DNA of 64,000 nt from JAKLQR01 sp963753165 (GTDB taxonomy: Bacteria > Nitrospirota > Thermodesulfovibrionia > Thermodesulfovibrionales > SM23-35), in assembly GCA_963753165.1 (NCBI GenBank), contig CAVWBP010000002.1:62001-126000 (forward strand), read 5' to 3'. The notes under the pieces are model-generated. The model worked only from the letters and a program-made list of their open reading frames with translations. It was not told the origin of the DNA and made no database searches. Positions within the stretch are counted from its first letter, which is position 1. Each line of letters opens with the position of its first letter. Positions 45,224 through 54,604 of this stretch are shown in pieces. The translations under genes were made by a program, and so were the position numbers.

Positions 45224-45865
45224 ATGAAGAAAGGTTTGTTGCTTACCATATGTCTTTTATTGATTTTTTCATTGCAAGCGTGCAAGAAGAAGGAAGAGCA
45301 GCCACCGGTCCCCCAGACTCCGGTGCAGATGATGCCGGGGCAGATGCCTTCTGGTCCGGTATCTCCGGGACAAATGCCTCCCGGCTCTACGACTCCGGGA
45401 CCGATGCCGCCAGGACAAGCGCCTCAGGGTATGATGCCGCCGGGTGGATCGCAACAGATGGCAAAGCCGGGCACTATGCCGATGGGGAAAACTCAGGTCA
45501 TCATCCCTGCTTCCGTGAAGGGAAAGTGGGAAGCGGCGAAGATAGTAGTTGAGGACAAGGTCTCAAAGACGAAGCAGGAATATACGGTGAAGCTGAACAG
45601 TGATTTTGCAGTTCCGAATTCGGCGCTGAAAATCCATATCGGCGATTTTCTCCCGGATTTCAAAATGGACGGACTTACGCTCACTTCGTCATCGACCCAG
45701 CCGAACAATCCTGCTCTCAGCATGAGGGTTTTTGAGAACGGCAAGCAGATATTCCCTGCTCCGGGAAGACAGTGGGGGTGGTTGTTTTCCAAGGTGCCGT
45801 CAATACATCCGTTCGAACATCCGAAGTATGGCATTACCTTAAAAGAAGGCCTTAAAAAAGGATAA
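45224..45865 (+). CDS. Pro/Met/Gly-rich lipoprotein with DUF2155-like domain
   Basis: 213 aa. The lipobox FSLQAC is followed by KKKEEQPP and a low-complexity linker of PGQMP-type repeats (about 30-90). The C-terminal domain (about 100-213) has AKIVVEDKVSKTKQEYTVKL, LKIHIGDFLPDF and, at the end, WGWLFSKVPSIHPFEHPKYGI, which resembles the closing motif of DUF2155 proteins. Function unknown; probably outer-membrane or periplasmic. GAAGGAGA precedes the ATG. It lies between two tRNA genes in one orientation. Confidence 0.7.
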   Translation: MKKGLLLTICLLLIFSLQACKKKEEQPPVPQTPVQMMPGQMPSGPVSPGQMPPGSTTPGPMPPGQAPQGMMPPGGSQQMAKPGTMPMGKTQVIIPASVKGKWEAAKIVVEDKVSKTKQEYTVKLNSDFAVPNSALKIHIGDFLPDFKMDGLTLTSSSTQPNNPALSMRVFENGKQIFPAPGRQWGWLFSKVPSIHPFEHPKYGITLKEGLKKG

Positions 45866-45880
45866 ACAAGAGTCGAGATT

Positions 45881-45957
45881 GCGCCCATAGCTCAGCTGGA
45901 TAGAGCGACGGACTACGAATCCGCAGGTCGGGGGTTCAAATCCTCCTGGGCGCGCCA
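45881..45957 (+). tRNA. tRNA-Arg (ACG)
   Basis: Acceptor GCGCCCA pairs with TGGGCGC, then discriminator G and encoded CCA (45955-45957). The anticodon loop CTACGAA gives ACG, whose A34 is normally deaminated to inosine. The T loop reads GGTTCAAATCC. It starts 15 nt after the lipoprotein stop and ends 3 nt before the truB ATG. Confidence 0.97.
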
Positions 45958-45960
45958 TTT

Positions 45961-46821
45961 ATGAATTGTATAATAAACCTCGACAAGCCCGAAAACATAT
46001 CTTCACAGCAGGCAGTCACAAAGGTAAAAAGAATGCTTGCGGTGAAGAAAGCCGGCCATGCAGGGACGCTTGATCCGATTGCAACCGGAGTACTTCTCAT
46101 CTGCCTGAACAAGGCGACCAAAATAACACGATTCCTGTCCGATCTTGATAAGGAATATATCTTCCGCATGAAACTTGGCGAAAAAACCGACACCTATGAT
46201 TCAACCGGGACCGTTCTTGCAAAAAAGGATTACCATTTCATTCAGGAGTCAGACGTTCGCCATGCTCTTGAAAACTTCACCGGCAGGGTAAAACAGGTGC
46301 CGCCTCTTTTTTCCGCAATTCAGGTCGGAGGACAACGCCTTTATAACCTCGCCCGAAAGGGCATAACAGATGTTCAAATCCCGGAGAGAACTGTCTCTAT
46401 TCACGAACTGGAACTCATCCGGTTTGATCCTCCCTTCATGGACTTGCGGGTTGCATGCTCGAAGGGAACATATGTGAGAAGTCTATGCGATGATCTTGGC
46501 GCCGTTCTTGGCGCCGGCGCCCACATGACTTCTTTGCAGAGGACCGCAATCGGAAAGTTCCGGATCAAGGAGGCAACAACATTCAGCGAATTGGAACAGG
46601 GAAGCAACCTGTGCTATCCGATGGACTTCGCACTGTCCCACCTGCCGGGTATTATCCTCAGCGATGAAGAATTCGGGAAGGTAGGGAAAGGCCTTCCAAT
46701 CAAAGCCCACCAGGATTTTTCAGCTTATCAATATATCAGATTAAAAAGCCCTGAAAATGTTTTTTTCGGTATCGGGAAAATTGGACAAGACGAGATAAGA
46801 ATAGAAAGATTGTTAAACTAA
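45961..46821 (+). CDS. truB: tRNA pseudouridine(55) synthase TruB
   Basis: 286 aa. Makes pseudouridine 55 in the T loop of tRNAs. It has INLDKPENISSQQAV, the catalytic GHAGTLDPIATGVL with its Asp, DTYDSTGTVL, VPPLFSAIQVGGQRLYNLAR and CSKGTYVRSLCDDLG. The ATG is only 3 nt after the CCA of tRNA-Arg and no ribosome site is possible outside the tRNA. No other in-frame start preserves the N-terminal motif. Translation must be from a leaderless processed mRNA or from unprocessed read-through RNA. Confidence 0.95.
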   Translation: MNCIINLDKPENISSQQAVTKVKRMLAVKKAGHAGTLDPIATGVLLICLNKATKITRFLSDLDKEYIFRMKLGEKTDTYDSTGTVLAKKDYHFIQESDVRHALENFTGRVKQVPPLFSAIQVGGQRLYNLARKGITDVQIPERTVSIHELELIRFDPPFMDLRVACSKGTYVRSLCDDLGAVLGAGAHMTSLQRTAIGKFRIKEATTFSELEQGSNLCYPMDFALSHLPGIILSDEEFGKVGKGLPIKAHQDFSAYQYIRLKSPENVFFGIGKIGQDEIRIERLLN

Positions 46822-46867
46822 TTTCTCAGTGTTAGATTGAAATTGTCTGATATTAAATAAAAAAAGC

Positions 46868-46896
46868 TTGACAAGATGTTTTTTTTTTGTTATTCA
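46868..46896 (+). promoter_or_regulatory. Putative pilM promoter
   Basis: A perfect TTGACA (46868-46873) is followed after 17 bp by TATTCA (46891-46896). The pilM ATG at 46903 lies 6 nt after the -10. No Shine-Dalgarno sequence lies in front of it. The -10 is weak, so the call is tentative. Confidence 0.45.
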
Positions 46897-46902
46897 TATG
46901 TC

Positions 46903-47940
46903 ATGTTTCTTGGTGGAAAAAGCACTATAGGGTTGGATATCGGCTCAGGGTATCTGAAGATTGTTCAGCTTAAGGATACAAAAGGCGGATATGAGCTTGA
47001 GCTTTTCGATATCCTCCCGCTGCCCCCGGAACTTATTGTAGACGGCTCGGTAATAGATTCCTTGCGGCTTGTTGATTCGCTCAAGGAAATCACCCGAAAG
47101 GCCAAGATAAAAACAAAGGATGTCGTTATCAGCATGGCCGGTCATTCTTCGGTCATCATCAAACGGGTTTCTCTTCCGGATATGTCTGAAGAAGAACTCG
47201 CAGAGTCCATAAAATTCGAAGCCGAGCAATATATACCATTTGATATAGAAGATGTGAACCTCGACTTCCAGATCCTCGGACCCAAGGAAGAACCCGGTCA
47301 GATGGATGTTATCCTGGTTGCGGTAAAAAAAGATATCATTAACGAGTATCTCACTGTGGTAAAAGACGCGGGCTTTAACTGCATCATTGTAGACGTCAAC
47401 CCGTTTGCCCTTGAAAATATCTATGAAGTGAATTACGAAATCGAACCCGGAAAGAATGTCGCGCTCGTCAACATCGGCGCGAGCACAATTAATATGAATA
47501 TTCTCAAGGGCGGAGTTTCAGTGTTTACAAGAGACAGCGCAGTCGGCAGCAATCTCCACACCGAAGTCCTTCAGAGAGAATTTAACCTTACGTACGAAGT
47601 AGCGGAAAGGCTGAAACGGGGCGAGCCTGTTGAGAACGTGTCCCCTCAGGATGCGCATTCTGTAATGGAACTTGCCTCTGAAGAGATAATCGGTGAAGTG
47701 AACCGTTCCCTGGAATACTTCCATGAGGAGATCAACGAAGTAATACTGAGCGGAGGCTGCGGTCTCATCAGGGATTTCCCCAGGCTTCTTGCGGAAAAGG
47801 TAGGGGTGGAGACAAAGGTCATACAGACGTTCAAAAATATCAAGATACCGAAAAAATTTGATGTTACCTATATTGAAGAAATGGCGCCGATAGCAGCAGT
47901 TGCGGCTGGATTGGCGCTCAGGAGACCGGGCGACAGATGA
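46903..47940 (+). CDS. pilM: Type IV pilus assembly protein PilM
   Basis: 345 aa from the ATG at 46903. Actin-like cytoplasmic protein that binds the PilN N-terminus. STIGLDIGSGYLKIVQLK is the first phosphate loop; FEAEQYIPFDIEDVNLDFQIL, VDVNPFALENIYEVNY and VILSGGCGLIRDFPRLL are typical PilM stretches. It opens the pilMNOPQ operon. An upstream in-frame ATG (46876) would add a Phe-rich, non-conserved stretch encoded by the promoter T-tract. Confidence 0.94.
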   Translation: MFLGGKSTIGLDIGSGYLKIVQLKDTKGGYELELFDILPLPPELIVDGSVIDSLRLVDSLKEITRKAKIKTKDVVISMAGHSSVIIKRVSLPDMSEEELAESIKFEAEQYIPFDIEDVNLDFQILGPKEEPGQMDVILVAVKKDIINEYLTVVKDAGFNCIIVDVNPFALENIYEVNYEIEPGKNVALVNIGASTINMNILKGGVSVFTRDSAVGSNLHTEVLQREFNLTYEVAERLKRGEPVENVSPQDAHSVMELASEEIIGEVNRSLEYFHEEINEVILSGGCGLIRDFPRLLAEKVGVETKVIQTFKNIKIPKKFDVTYIEEMAPIAAVAAGLALRRPGDR

Positions 47941-48479
47941 TAAAAGTAAACCTTCTGCCGGTTAAAAGGAAAAAGAAAGCGAAACCGCTGCCGACCTTTC
48001 TGCTTTCCACAATTCTGGCTACAGTCGCAGCAGCGCTCATTATGGCATATCTCACGTTCTTTTTTACTTCACGCCTGAACGCACGGAAATCTGATTTTGC
48101 AAACAATGAGAGAAAAATCGAGGAACTCAAACAGCAGATAAAGGCAGTTGAGGACTTCGAGCAACGTAATAAAAAATTCAAACAAAGGAATGACGTCATA
48201 GAGCAATTGAGCAGCAACAGGAGCGTGCCGGTAAAAGTGCTGGACGAAATCAATTTGTTAATTCCCAACGGCATCTGGTTGAAAGACATGAAAATGTCAG
48301 GAACCGGCAGCATCGATATCGAGGGACTCGGGTTCACCAACACGGACATCGTTGCTTATGTGGACAACTTGAAAAAATCACCGCTCTTTACCGAAGTGTA
48401 TCTCAAGGAATCGAAAAGCTTCGAACTAGAAAAAATTCCTCTGTATGCGTTTAAATTGAGCTTTAAAATAAAAGGATGA
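47937..48479 (+). CDS. pilN: Type IV pilus assembly protein PilN
   Basis: 180 aa. The N-terminus MIKVNLLPVKRKKK is the conserved PilM-binding INLLP motif. One membrane segment (about 22-44) is followed by a coiled coil (NERKIEELKQQIKAVEDFEQRNKKF) and a small ferredoxin-like periplasmic domain. It forms the inner-membrane alignment complex with PilO. It overlaps pilM by 4 nt. Confidence 0.92.
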   Translation: MIKVNLLPVKRKKKAKPLPTFLLSTILATVAAALIMAYLTFFFTSRLNARKSDFANNERKIEELKQQIKAVEDFEQRNKKFKQRNDVIEQLSSNRSVPVKVLDEINLLIPNGIWLKDMKMSGTGSIDIEGLGFTNTDIVAYVDNLKKSPLFTEVYLKESKSFELEKIPLYAFKLSFKIKG

Positions 48480-48480
48480 G

Positions 48481-49104
48481 ATGGCACTGAAATTAAACAT
48501 TAATATGAAGAATCTTCCCCTCCCGGTCAAGATTCTTATTGCAGTAGCCCCTGCTATTCTTATTGTTGCGGTTGTCCTTTTTTTGTTTGTCATGCCGAAA
48601 AATAAAGAAATCAAAGCCCTTGAAAAGAAAATCGCTGCTCAGGAAAATGAGATCGCCGCAGACCAGGTAAAAGTGGCGAAATTACCTGAACTGACATTGG
48701 AAAATGAACGACTGAGAAAAAGGCTCGAAGAATTAAAACAGCAGTTGCCTGAGGAAAAGGAAGTATCAACTCTGCTGAAACAGGTCTCTGACCTTTGTAT
48801 CAGTTCAGGGCAGAAAGTACAATTATGGCAGCCGGCGCAGAAAAAGACCCATTCGAGCGGAATTGTGTTCGAAATTCCTGTCAAGGTTGAACTTTCAGGC
48901 AGTTATCACAATTTGGGGTATTTCTTCGGAAGCATCACGAAACTCAACCGAATAGTCAATATCTCTGATATCAAACTCTCAGACCCGAAGCCGGACAAAG
49001 GCGTGGCTGTTATGAAAATAGCATTCACTGCGACGACCTTTTCGTCAGTGCCGGAGGAAGAGATCCAGAAAGAAACAGCAGCTCCTAAGGGCGGGAGACA
49101 ATGA
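48481..49104 (+). CDS. pilO: Type IV pilus assembly protein PilO
   Basis: 207 aa. A membrane segment (about 18-38), a long coiled coil (IKALEKKIAAQENEIAADQ, ERLRKRLEELKQQLPEEKEV) and a periplasmic ferredoxin-like domain with VELSGSYHNLGYFFGSITKLNRIVNISDIKL, a clear PilO signature. Partner of PilN in the alignment subcomplex. The stop overlaps the pilP start by 4 nt. Confidence 0.93.
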   Translation: MALKLNINMKNLPLPVKILIAVAPAILIVAVVLFLFVMPKNKEIKALEKKIAAQENEIAADQVKVAKLPELTLENERLRKRLEELKQQLPEEKEVSTLLKQVSDLCISSGQKVQLWQPAQKKTHSSGIVFEIPVKVELSGSYHNLGYFFGSITKLNRIVNISDIKLSDPKPDKGVAVMKIAFTATTFSSVPEEEIQKETAAPKGGRQ

Positions 49105-49607
49105 AAAGCATTCTCTTAGGCATCTTTGTTTCACTGTTTGTATTGTTCGCCGGCTGCGGAAAAGATCAGCCTCCACCCAAAAAACCGGCTGCGGAAAAGA
49201 TGCCAGAGGCAAAAACAGAAGAGAAGGCCGCCACGGAGACTGCAAAATCCCCGCCGGAAGAAGTTGCCTATGATGCGAGGGGTAGACGAGATCCGTTCCT
49301 TCCCCTCGTACAATTGTCAAAAGAAAAACCAAAAAAGAAGGCAGGGGCTAGTCCGATAGAAAGCTATGGTATTGACGAACTCAATCTTCTGGCGATTGCA
49401 TGGGACAAAGACAAATACTACGCACTGGTAATGCTTCCGGACAGGAAGACATATACAATCACCGAAGGGATGGCCCTTGGACTCCAGGGAGGGAAGGTAG
49501 AAAAGATCACGAATAATACCGTTCTTATCAGAGAATATATTAAGGATTATAAGGGTGATATAAAGCCAAGGGATTCGATTTTGAAACTCCACAAGGGGGA
49601 AGAATAA
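49101..49607 (+). CDS. pilP: Type IV pilus assembly lipoprotein PilP
   Basis: 168 aa. Lipobox VLFAGC, then a Pro/Lys/Glu-rich linker, then the PilP beta domain starting YDARGRRDPFLPLV and continuing ELNLLAIAWDKDKYYALVMLPDRKTYTITEGM. It links the PilNO inner-membrane complex to the secretin PilQ. The stop overlaps the pilQ ATG by one base. Confidence 0.92.
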   Translation: MKSILLGIFVSLFVLFAGCGKDQPPPKKPAAEKMPEAKTEEKAATETAKSPPEEVAYDARGRRDPFLPLVQLSKEKPKKKAGASPIESYGIDELNLLAIAWDKDKYYALVMLPDRKTYTITEGMALGLQGGKVEKITNNTVLIREYIKDYKGDIKPRDSILKLHKGEE

Positions 49608-51833
49608 TGAATCAGAACTTAACAGTTAATAAACAAATATTGAGGGATAAAAAGCATGACGGAGCATCATTCATCTTTTATGCCCTTTCTCTCTTTCTTA
49701 TCTGCTCATTTATTGCTGTTGTTGCCGGTTGTGCCGGGACAAAAGGCAAGGACAAAGAAGCGATGCAGATACAGGAACCTGCGGTTATAACCGGCATCAG
49801 CGTACAGGATAACATGGTAACCATAACAGCGAATAAACCATTTATCTATACGATTTATAAACCCGGCGACCCGTATAAGATAGTGCTCGACATGCCTGAT
49901 GTTTCTGTGGGAACTTTCAACGCAAAAATCGTGTCCCAGAAACCCGGTATTACAGAAATAACGCCTTCCCAGATTGAATCCCCTTCCCTCCTGGCCCGGT
50001 TCGAAATGCTGCTTCAAACCCCTGGTTCAGTTGACCAGGATTACAATAATAATGTCCTGACGATCAAGATCAGGCAAGATGCAGTAAAAAAGGAAGAGCC
50101 CCGCCCTGTCGTGCAGGCAAGAAAAATGGAAGAACCGACGCCACCGTCTGCAATACGAGGCCCTCTGCCGAAAGCTACCGAGGTCAATGAGATTTCATTT
50201 GAACCTTCTGTTGATGTGGTAAAAGTGCTGATTAAAGGAAACGGTTCCATGATCCCGAATGTTTTCCCTCTGGAAGACCGTCTGGTTATTGATATCCCTG
50301 ATGTGACACTGAATGCCCTGATCCCGGTTTCTGTGGTTTCCCCGGTCAAGGGAATGCGGGCGGGCAAACATGACGATAAAGTGCGGCTTGTTCTTGATCT
50401 CCAGGGAGAAGACGAATTTTGATGTCGCATCCATTGCTGACTCGATTGTGATCAGTCTGAGAAGAAATGAGAATGAACCTGCCGGATTGCTTTCTGCTGA
50501 AACACATTCAGAAGAGACGTCCCCGGCATCACCTGATACCATCCAGCCGAACGAAAAACTGGCAGGAACCAGGTGCGAGTCGTATCTTTCAGGGAAAGAG
50601 ACCGTAAATTTTGATTTTCAGGATCAGGATATTGTGCCGATCCTCAGGTTATTCTCTGATATCAGCGGATGCAATCTCTTCATACATCCTGATGTCAAAG
50701 GCAAGGCTACCATGAAATTCAGGGATGTCCCCTGGACCCAGGCCCTTGATACAATACTGAAGACCTTCAGTCTTGATAAAAGCATCGATGGCAACATTAT
50801 ACGGATTGCACCTAATGTAATATTCGCAAAGGAGAGTGACGACAGGGCAAAAGTCGTGGAGGCGGAAATGAAGGCTGAGCCCCTTGAAACAAGGGTATTC
50901 AGTGTCAGCTATGCAGATGTGAGCCTGGTGGAAACTGCAGTGCGGAACGCAAAGATTCTTTCGCCAAGGGGAAGCCTCAATATGGATAAGCGGACGAGTA
51001 CGATGCTTGTTAAGGATATAGCTTCGGTTTTCCCTGAAATTGAAAATCTCCTTGCCACCCTTGATAAACCAACGCCGCAGGTTCTGGTCGAGGCGCGGAT
51101 AGTAGAGGTGAACACAGATAATACCCAGGAGTTGGGTATACAATGGGGAATTAATGCGGTGAGCGCGAATGGACTCGCAAGTTTGGGTGGCCTTTCAGGG
51201 GTTCCAAACGTTTTAACGGGACCGGTTACCGGCGGACACTATATGGTTGATTTGCCGTCCAAAAGTGCTGGTCCGTTGTCAGGTTCCGGTATTACATTCG
51301 GAATTCTGGATCCTTCAAGGACAATAGGACTCGACATGCAGCTTTCTGCCATAGAAACTATGGGTAAACTCAAGGTGGTCTCGAATCCGAAAATTCTGAC
51401 AGTGGATAACGGCAAGGCTATGATCAAACAGGGGAAGAGCATCCCGGTAAGAAAGCTGACGACAGAAGGAACCGTATCAACCGAATACAAAGATGTTACG
51501 CTTGATTTAATCGTAACTCCTCATATAACACCCGATAAATCAATATCGATGGTTATTGAAATCAAAAAAGAAGAGCTTGACCCGACTGTTCCCTCGGTTG
51601 AAGGTGTGCCGGGAACAGATAAAAAAGAAGCAAGCACCAATGTAATCATTAAAGATGGAGAGACTATTGTTATCGGGGGGTTGTACAAAGTCGCTACCAA
51701 TGATTCTGAAACCGGCGTCCCTGGCTTGATGAAAATCCCTATTCTCGGCTGGTTATTTAAATCGAAGAGGGAGCAAACATCTACGAACGAATTGCTAATT
51801 TTTGTAACACCCCGGATTATTACATCGCAATGA
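49607..51833 (+). CDS. pilQ: Type IV pilus secretin PilQ; one frameshift
   Basis: About 741 aa when restored. The N-terminus has a lipobox-like VVAGC. Two AMIN-type peptidoglycan-binding domains follow (VDVVKVLIKGNG...RLVIDIPDV is in the second). Then come secretin N-domains (VNFDFQDQDIVPILRLFSDISG) and the secretin gate and barrel (LVEARIVEVNTDNTQELGIQWG, VVSNPKILTVDNGKAMI, VPGLMKIPILGWLFKSKREQ, ELLIFVTPRI). The frame breaks near 50415 within LVLDLQGE. It forms the outer-membrane pore for pili. Confidence 0.92.
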
Positions 51834-51888
51834 AGGTAAATTTATCAGAAAATGACTATTGTGGAATAAGAGAAAAACAGGGGGCAAA

Positions 51889-52524
51889 ATGAAAAAACGA
51901 TCTTTCTTACTCTTTTTACTTTATATTTCGGTCCTGTCGGTGCTTTTGTATGGATGCGGCAGCGGCGCCGGAGCACCGGGCAGTAAAGGGATCGAAGATA
52001 CCGGCGTTCAGCTGAGTGCGGTCGTGAACGGTTTGTATCTTGGAGGGAACACAAATTCCATTGATGTTTTTCAGGATGTATGCGACGAGGGGCCGCCTCC
52101 TACTTACGAATTATTTACTGACCATCAGGCAGAAGTGACATTCACCGCGTCCCTTATAAACCCAAACCCTACCATAAGGCCAGGAACGCTTTATGTCGAG
52201 AAATATACCATTGAATATAAACGTTCGAATGATTCACTCGGGGCTCCACCGATCGAAAAGGATACCCGTTTTGAGACTATCATCATTTCTCCTCCCCTTT
52301 CAGGGACCGGCAATACAAGTGTTACATGGACCATAGCGCTTGTTGACCTGCCCAGAAAAGAGAAGTATGGAGATGATGTTTTGTCGGGCCGTTATGACTA
52401 TCATCTGGCATATATCAACAACTATACAGCCATCTTTACTTTCTATGGCAAAAATGAATATGGCGAAGATTTTTCCGTCAAGACACAGATGAATTTCCAG
52501 ATCGGGTGGTTTGATAACTGTTAG
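51889..52524 (+). CDS. Hypothetical lipoprotein
   Basis: 211 aa from ATG 51889. A lipoprotein signal ends in SVLLYGC, followed by Gly/Ser/Ala. The mature protein looks like a single beta-sandwich domain with aromatic-rich strands (HQAEVTFTASLINPNPTIRPG, ISPPLSGTGNTSVTWTIALVDLP, NNYTAIFTFYGKNEYGEDFSVK). No family is recognised. It follows pilQ by 55 nt and may be part of the same transcript. Confidence 0.7.
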   Translation: MKKRSFLLFLLYISVLSVLLYGCGSGAGAPGSKGIEDTGVQLSAVVNGLYLGGNTNSIDVFQDVCDEGPPPTYELFTDHQAEVTFTASLINPNPTIRPGTLYVEKYTIEYKRSNDSLGAPPIEKDTRFETIIISPPLSGTGNTSVTWTIALVDLPRKEKYGDDVLSGRYDYHLAYINNYTAIFTFYGKNEYGEDFSVKTQMNFQIGWFDNC

Positions 52525-52560
52525 TCAGTAGTGTGAGCAATTACAGTTTTGGAGGATAAG

Positions 52561-54483
52561 ATGAAAAAAGTCTTCATAATATTGGCGTTACTTGCTTTTG
52601 CACTCTCCTTCGCCGGCTGTGGAGGAGGAGGCGGATCAATGAATTCACCGAAAGGTGAGAATCCCGGAAAATCCACACTTGTTGAATTAACGCCTTCTCA
52701 CTTTGTCTCACATACGAACAGCGACATCACCCTGCATGCAAAGGTTCTGGACGGGAATGGCAACCCGGTCAAAAACAAGCCGGTCAGGTTCACCAACCTT
52801 TCGCCAATCGGGACGCTGGACAAAATAACCGACAAGACGAATGCAGCGGGCATCGCCACTGTCACCCTTCACTCACATGAAGTCGGTTATGCAACCATCC
52901 AGGCGGAAGTCGATGAGGGTTTGAACCAGGTCAGAGACAGGACAGTCATCTATTACTCCAGTTTCAACCTCATGTGGCCGGAGCCGCAGGTAGTGCTTGA
53001 GGTAGACGCTGATAACGACGGAATATACAATGAGACAAGTGATTTCAATTTCTTTGAGACCCCCACCGATGATACCGCTACATTGCGGGCTACTGCGTAT
53101 GATGAATTCGGGAAAAGGATCGTCGGTATGGATATTACCTTCAGCGGTGATTCCGGCGCATCCTTCCCATTGGGGAATGTTTTCAAAACGAATTCAGCAG
53201 GTCAGGCATTCACTACCCTGAAAGTTTCCCCGACCTCTGTTGTCGGTCAGGAAACGTCGCTGAATGTTTATGCTACAGGCGCAAATAATGCAGTAGGCTT
53301 TCTCCAGGTATTTCTCCGGCCGGTATATATCACCGGTATAACGCTGGTCGCAAACCCATCGGGAGTCATTGCAGGTGAAACATCGACAGTTACCGCTTAT
53401 GTTACGACAAGCGCAGGCACAGTACCGGATGATCTTGCGGTGCAGTTCAGCGTAAGCCCTGTGACCTTAGGCTATGTTGAGCCAGTGGTTGCCCTTACAA
53501 GTAACGGTGCAGCGACAACGGTGTTTACACCGTCTGCAACATACCTAGGGAATGCAACAGTTTCAGCCACCATAGCTAATGTTACTGGCTCAGTTCAAAT
53601 TCTTGTGGCAAATGAGCTCAATGTTGTGCCGACCGGTCAAACTATTGATGGTACTGCGGGTGGAACAACCCTTCCTTATACCATTAACGGTGGTATCCCA
53701 CCTTATACAGATTAACGACTGATAATTCAAGTTTGCTCGCCACACTGATACAGTCGCAGCGAGTGGCGATACATTTACCGTGACAGTTCCTGCTGCAACT
53801 GCTGCGACAACTGTAACCTATACAGTCAGGGATTCAGCAGGGCACACAGACGGCGACACTCGATGTAACCGTAGTGCCGATAGTTACCTTGCCGTGAATC
53901 CGACTTCAACATCAATTTGCGAGAACAATACTTCCTGTAGTGCCGGCCAGACTACTTCAACATTTACAATTTCTGGTGGCATCGCACCATATACATCACG
54001 CGCCCAATCCTGCAATACTCACTATCACATCTGGTGGAAATATCTTTATCGTTGACGCGAACAACGATAGCATTGTGAACGATACACCAGTAATATTGAC
54101 AATGACGGATAGCGCGGCCGTGCCCAGAGCACGTTTGCCGGTAAATGATAGATGTTAATCAGTCACCAGTTGCTCCTTACGCCGACAGCAAGTACGATTG
54201 CAGGAATAGATAATCCACCAGCAGGAAATGCTAATAGTGGGTGTCCACCTGATGGCGACGCTAGCTGATGATCGTACTTTTACCATAACTGGAGGAACTG
54301 CACCATATTCTGTAGTACTTTCTAACGATACTACTGTTATCAATTACTGTGCTATTTCAATAGTTGGGAATACGCTTGCTATTGATCCGGATAGCGTGGC
54401 GCAAACACTGTATGTTCACTGTTACCATCACTGATAGCTTGGGAATAGATACAGCAACTGTCACAGTAACTGTTACACCATAA
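52561..54483 (+). CDS. Ig-like repeat lipoprotein (Big-1 type); several frameshifts
   Basis: ATG 52561 (GGAGGATAAG upstream) opens 384 clean codons: lipobox LSFAGC, poly-Gly, then Big-1-type Ig domains (TLHAKVLDGNGNPVKNKPVRFTN, TDKTNAAGIATVTLHS, TLRATAYDEFGKRIVGMDITFSGDSG). After 53715 the reading breaks repeatedly, but repeats with GGIPPYT, ISGGIAPYT and ITGGTAPYS continue in alternating frames until the TAA at 54481-54483. The restored protein would be about 640 aa. Likely surface-exposed, perhaps adhesive; this is inferred from domain type. Frameshifts could be errors in repetitive sequence or real decay. Confidence 0.7.
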
Positions 54484-54509
54484 GTAATGCGTTGAACTCG
54501 GATGAAAAG

Positions 54510-54531
54510 AGGGCGGGTGAGAGCCCGCCCT
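54510..54531 (+). terminator. GC-rich hairpin after the Ig-like gene
   Basis: An 8-bp perfect stem (AGGGCGGG / CCCGCCCT) with loop TGAGAG lies 27 nt after the stop. It is followed by an A-rich rather than T-rich stretch, so intrinsic termination is uncertain. On the opposite strand it would be preceded by TTTTATTC. Confidence 0.45.
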
Positions 54532-54604
54532 GAATAAAACGATAAATAGAAGGGTTCTGATTGGAGATGATGAGTGTGAATGATTTCAATAAAGGAGTGA
54601 GACC

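Noticed and set aside
52549..52563. TTG start four codons before the Ig-like lipoprotein ATG
   Set aside because: The TTG lies inside the ribosome binding site GGAGGATAAG of the ATG at 52561, which gives a proper lipoprotein signal peptide.
53716..54480. Several short separate genes after the Ig-like gene
   Set aside because: The short frames carry pieces of the same GGxxPY repeats in alternating frames, so they are fragments of one frameshifted gene.
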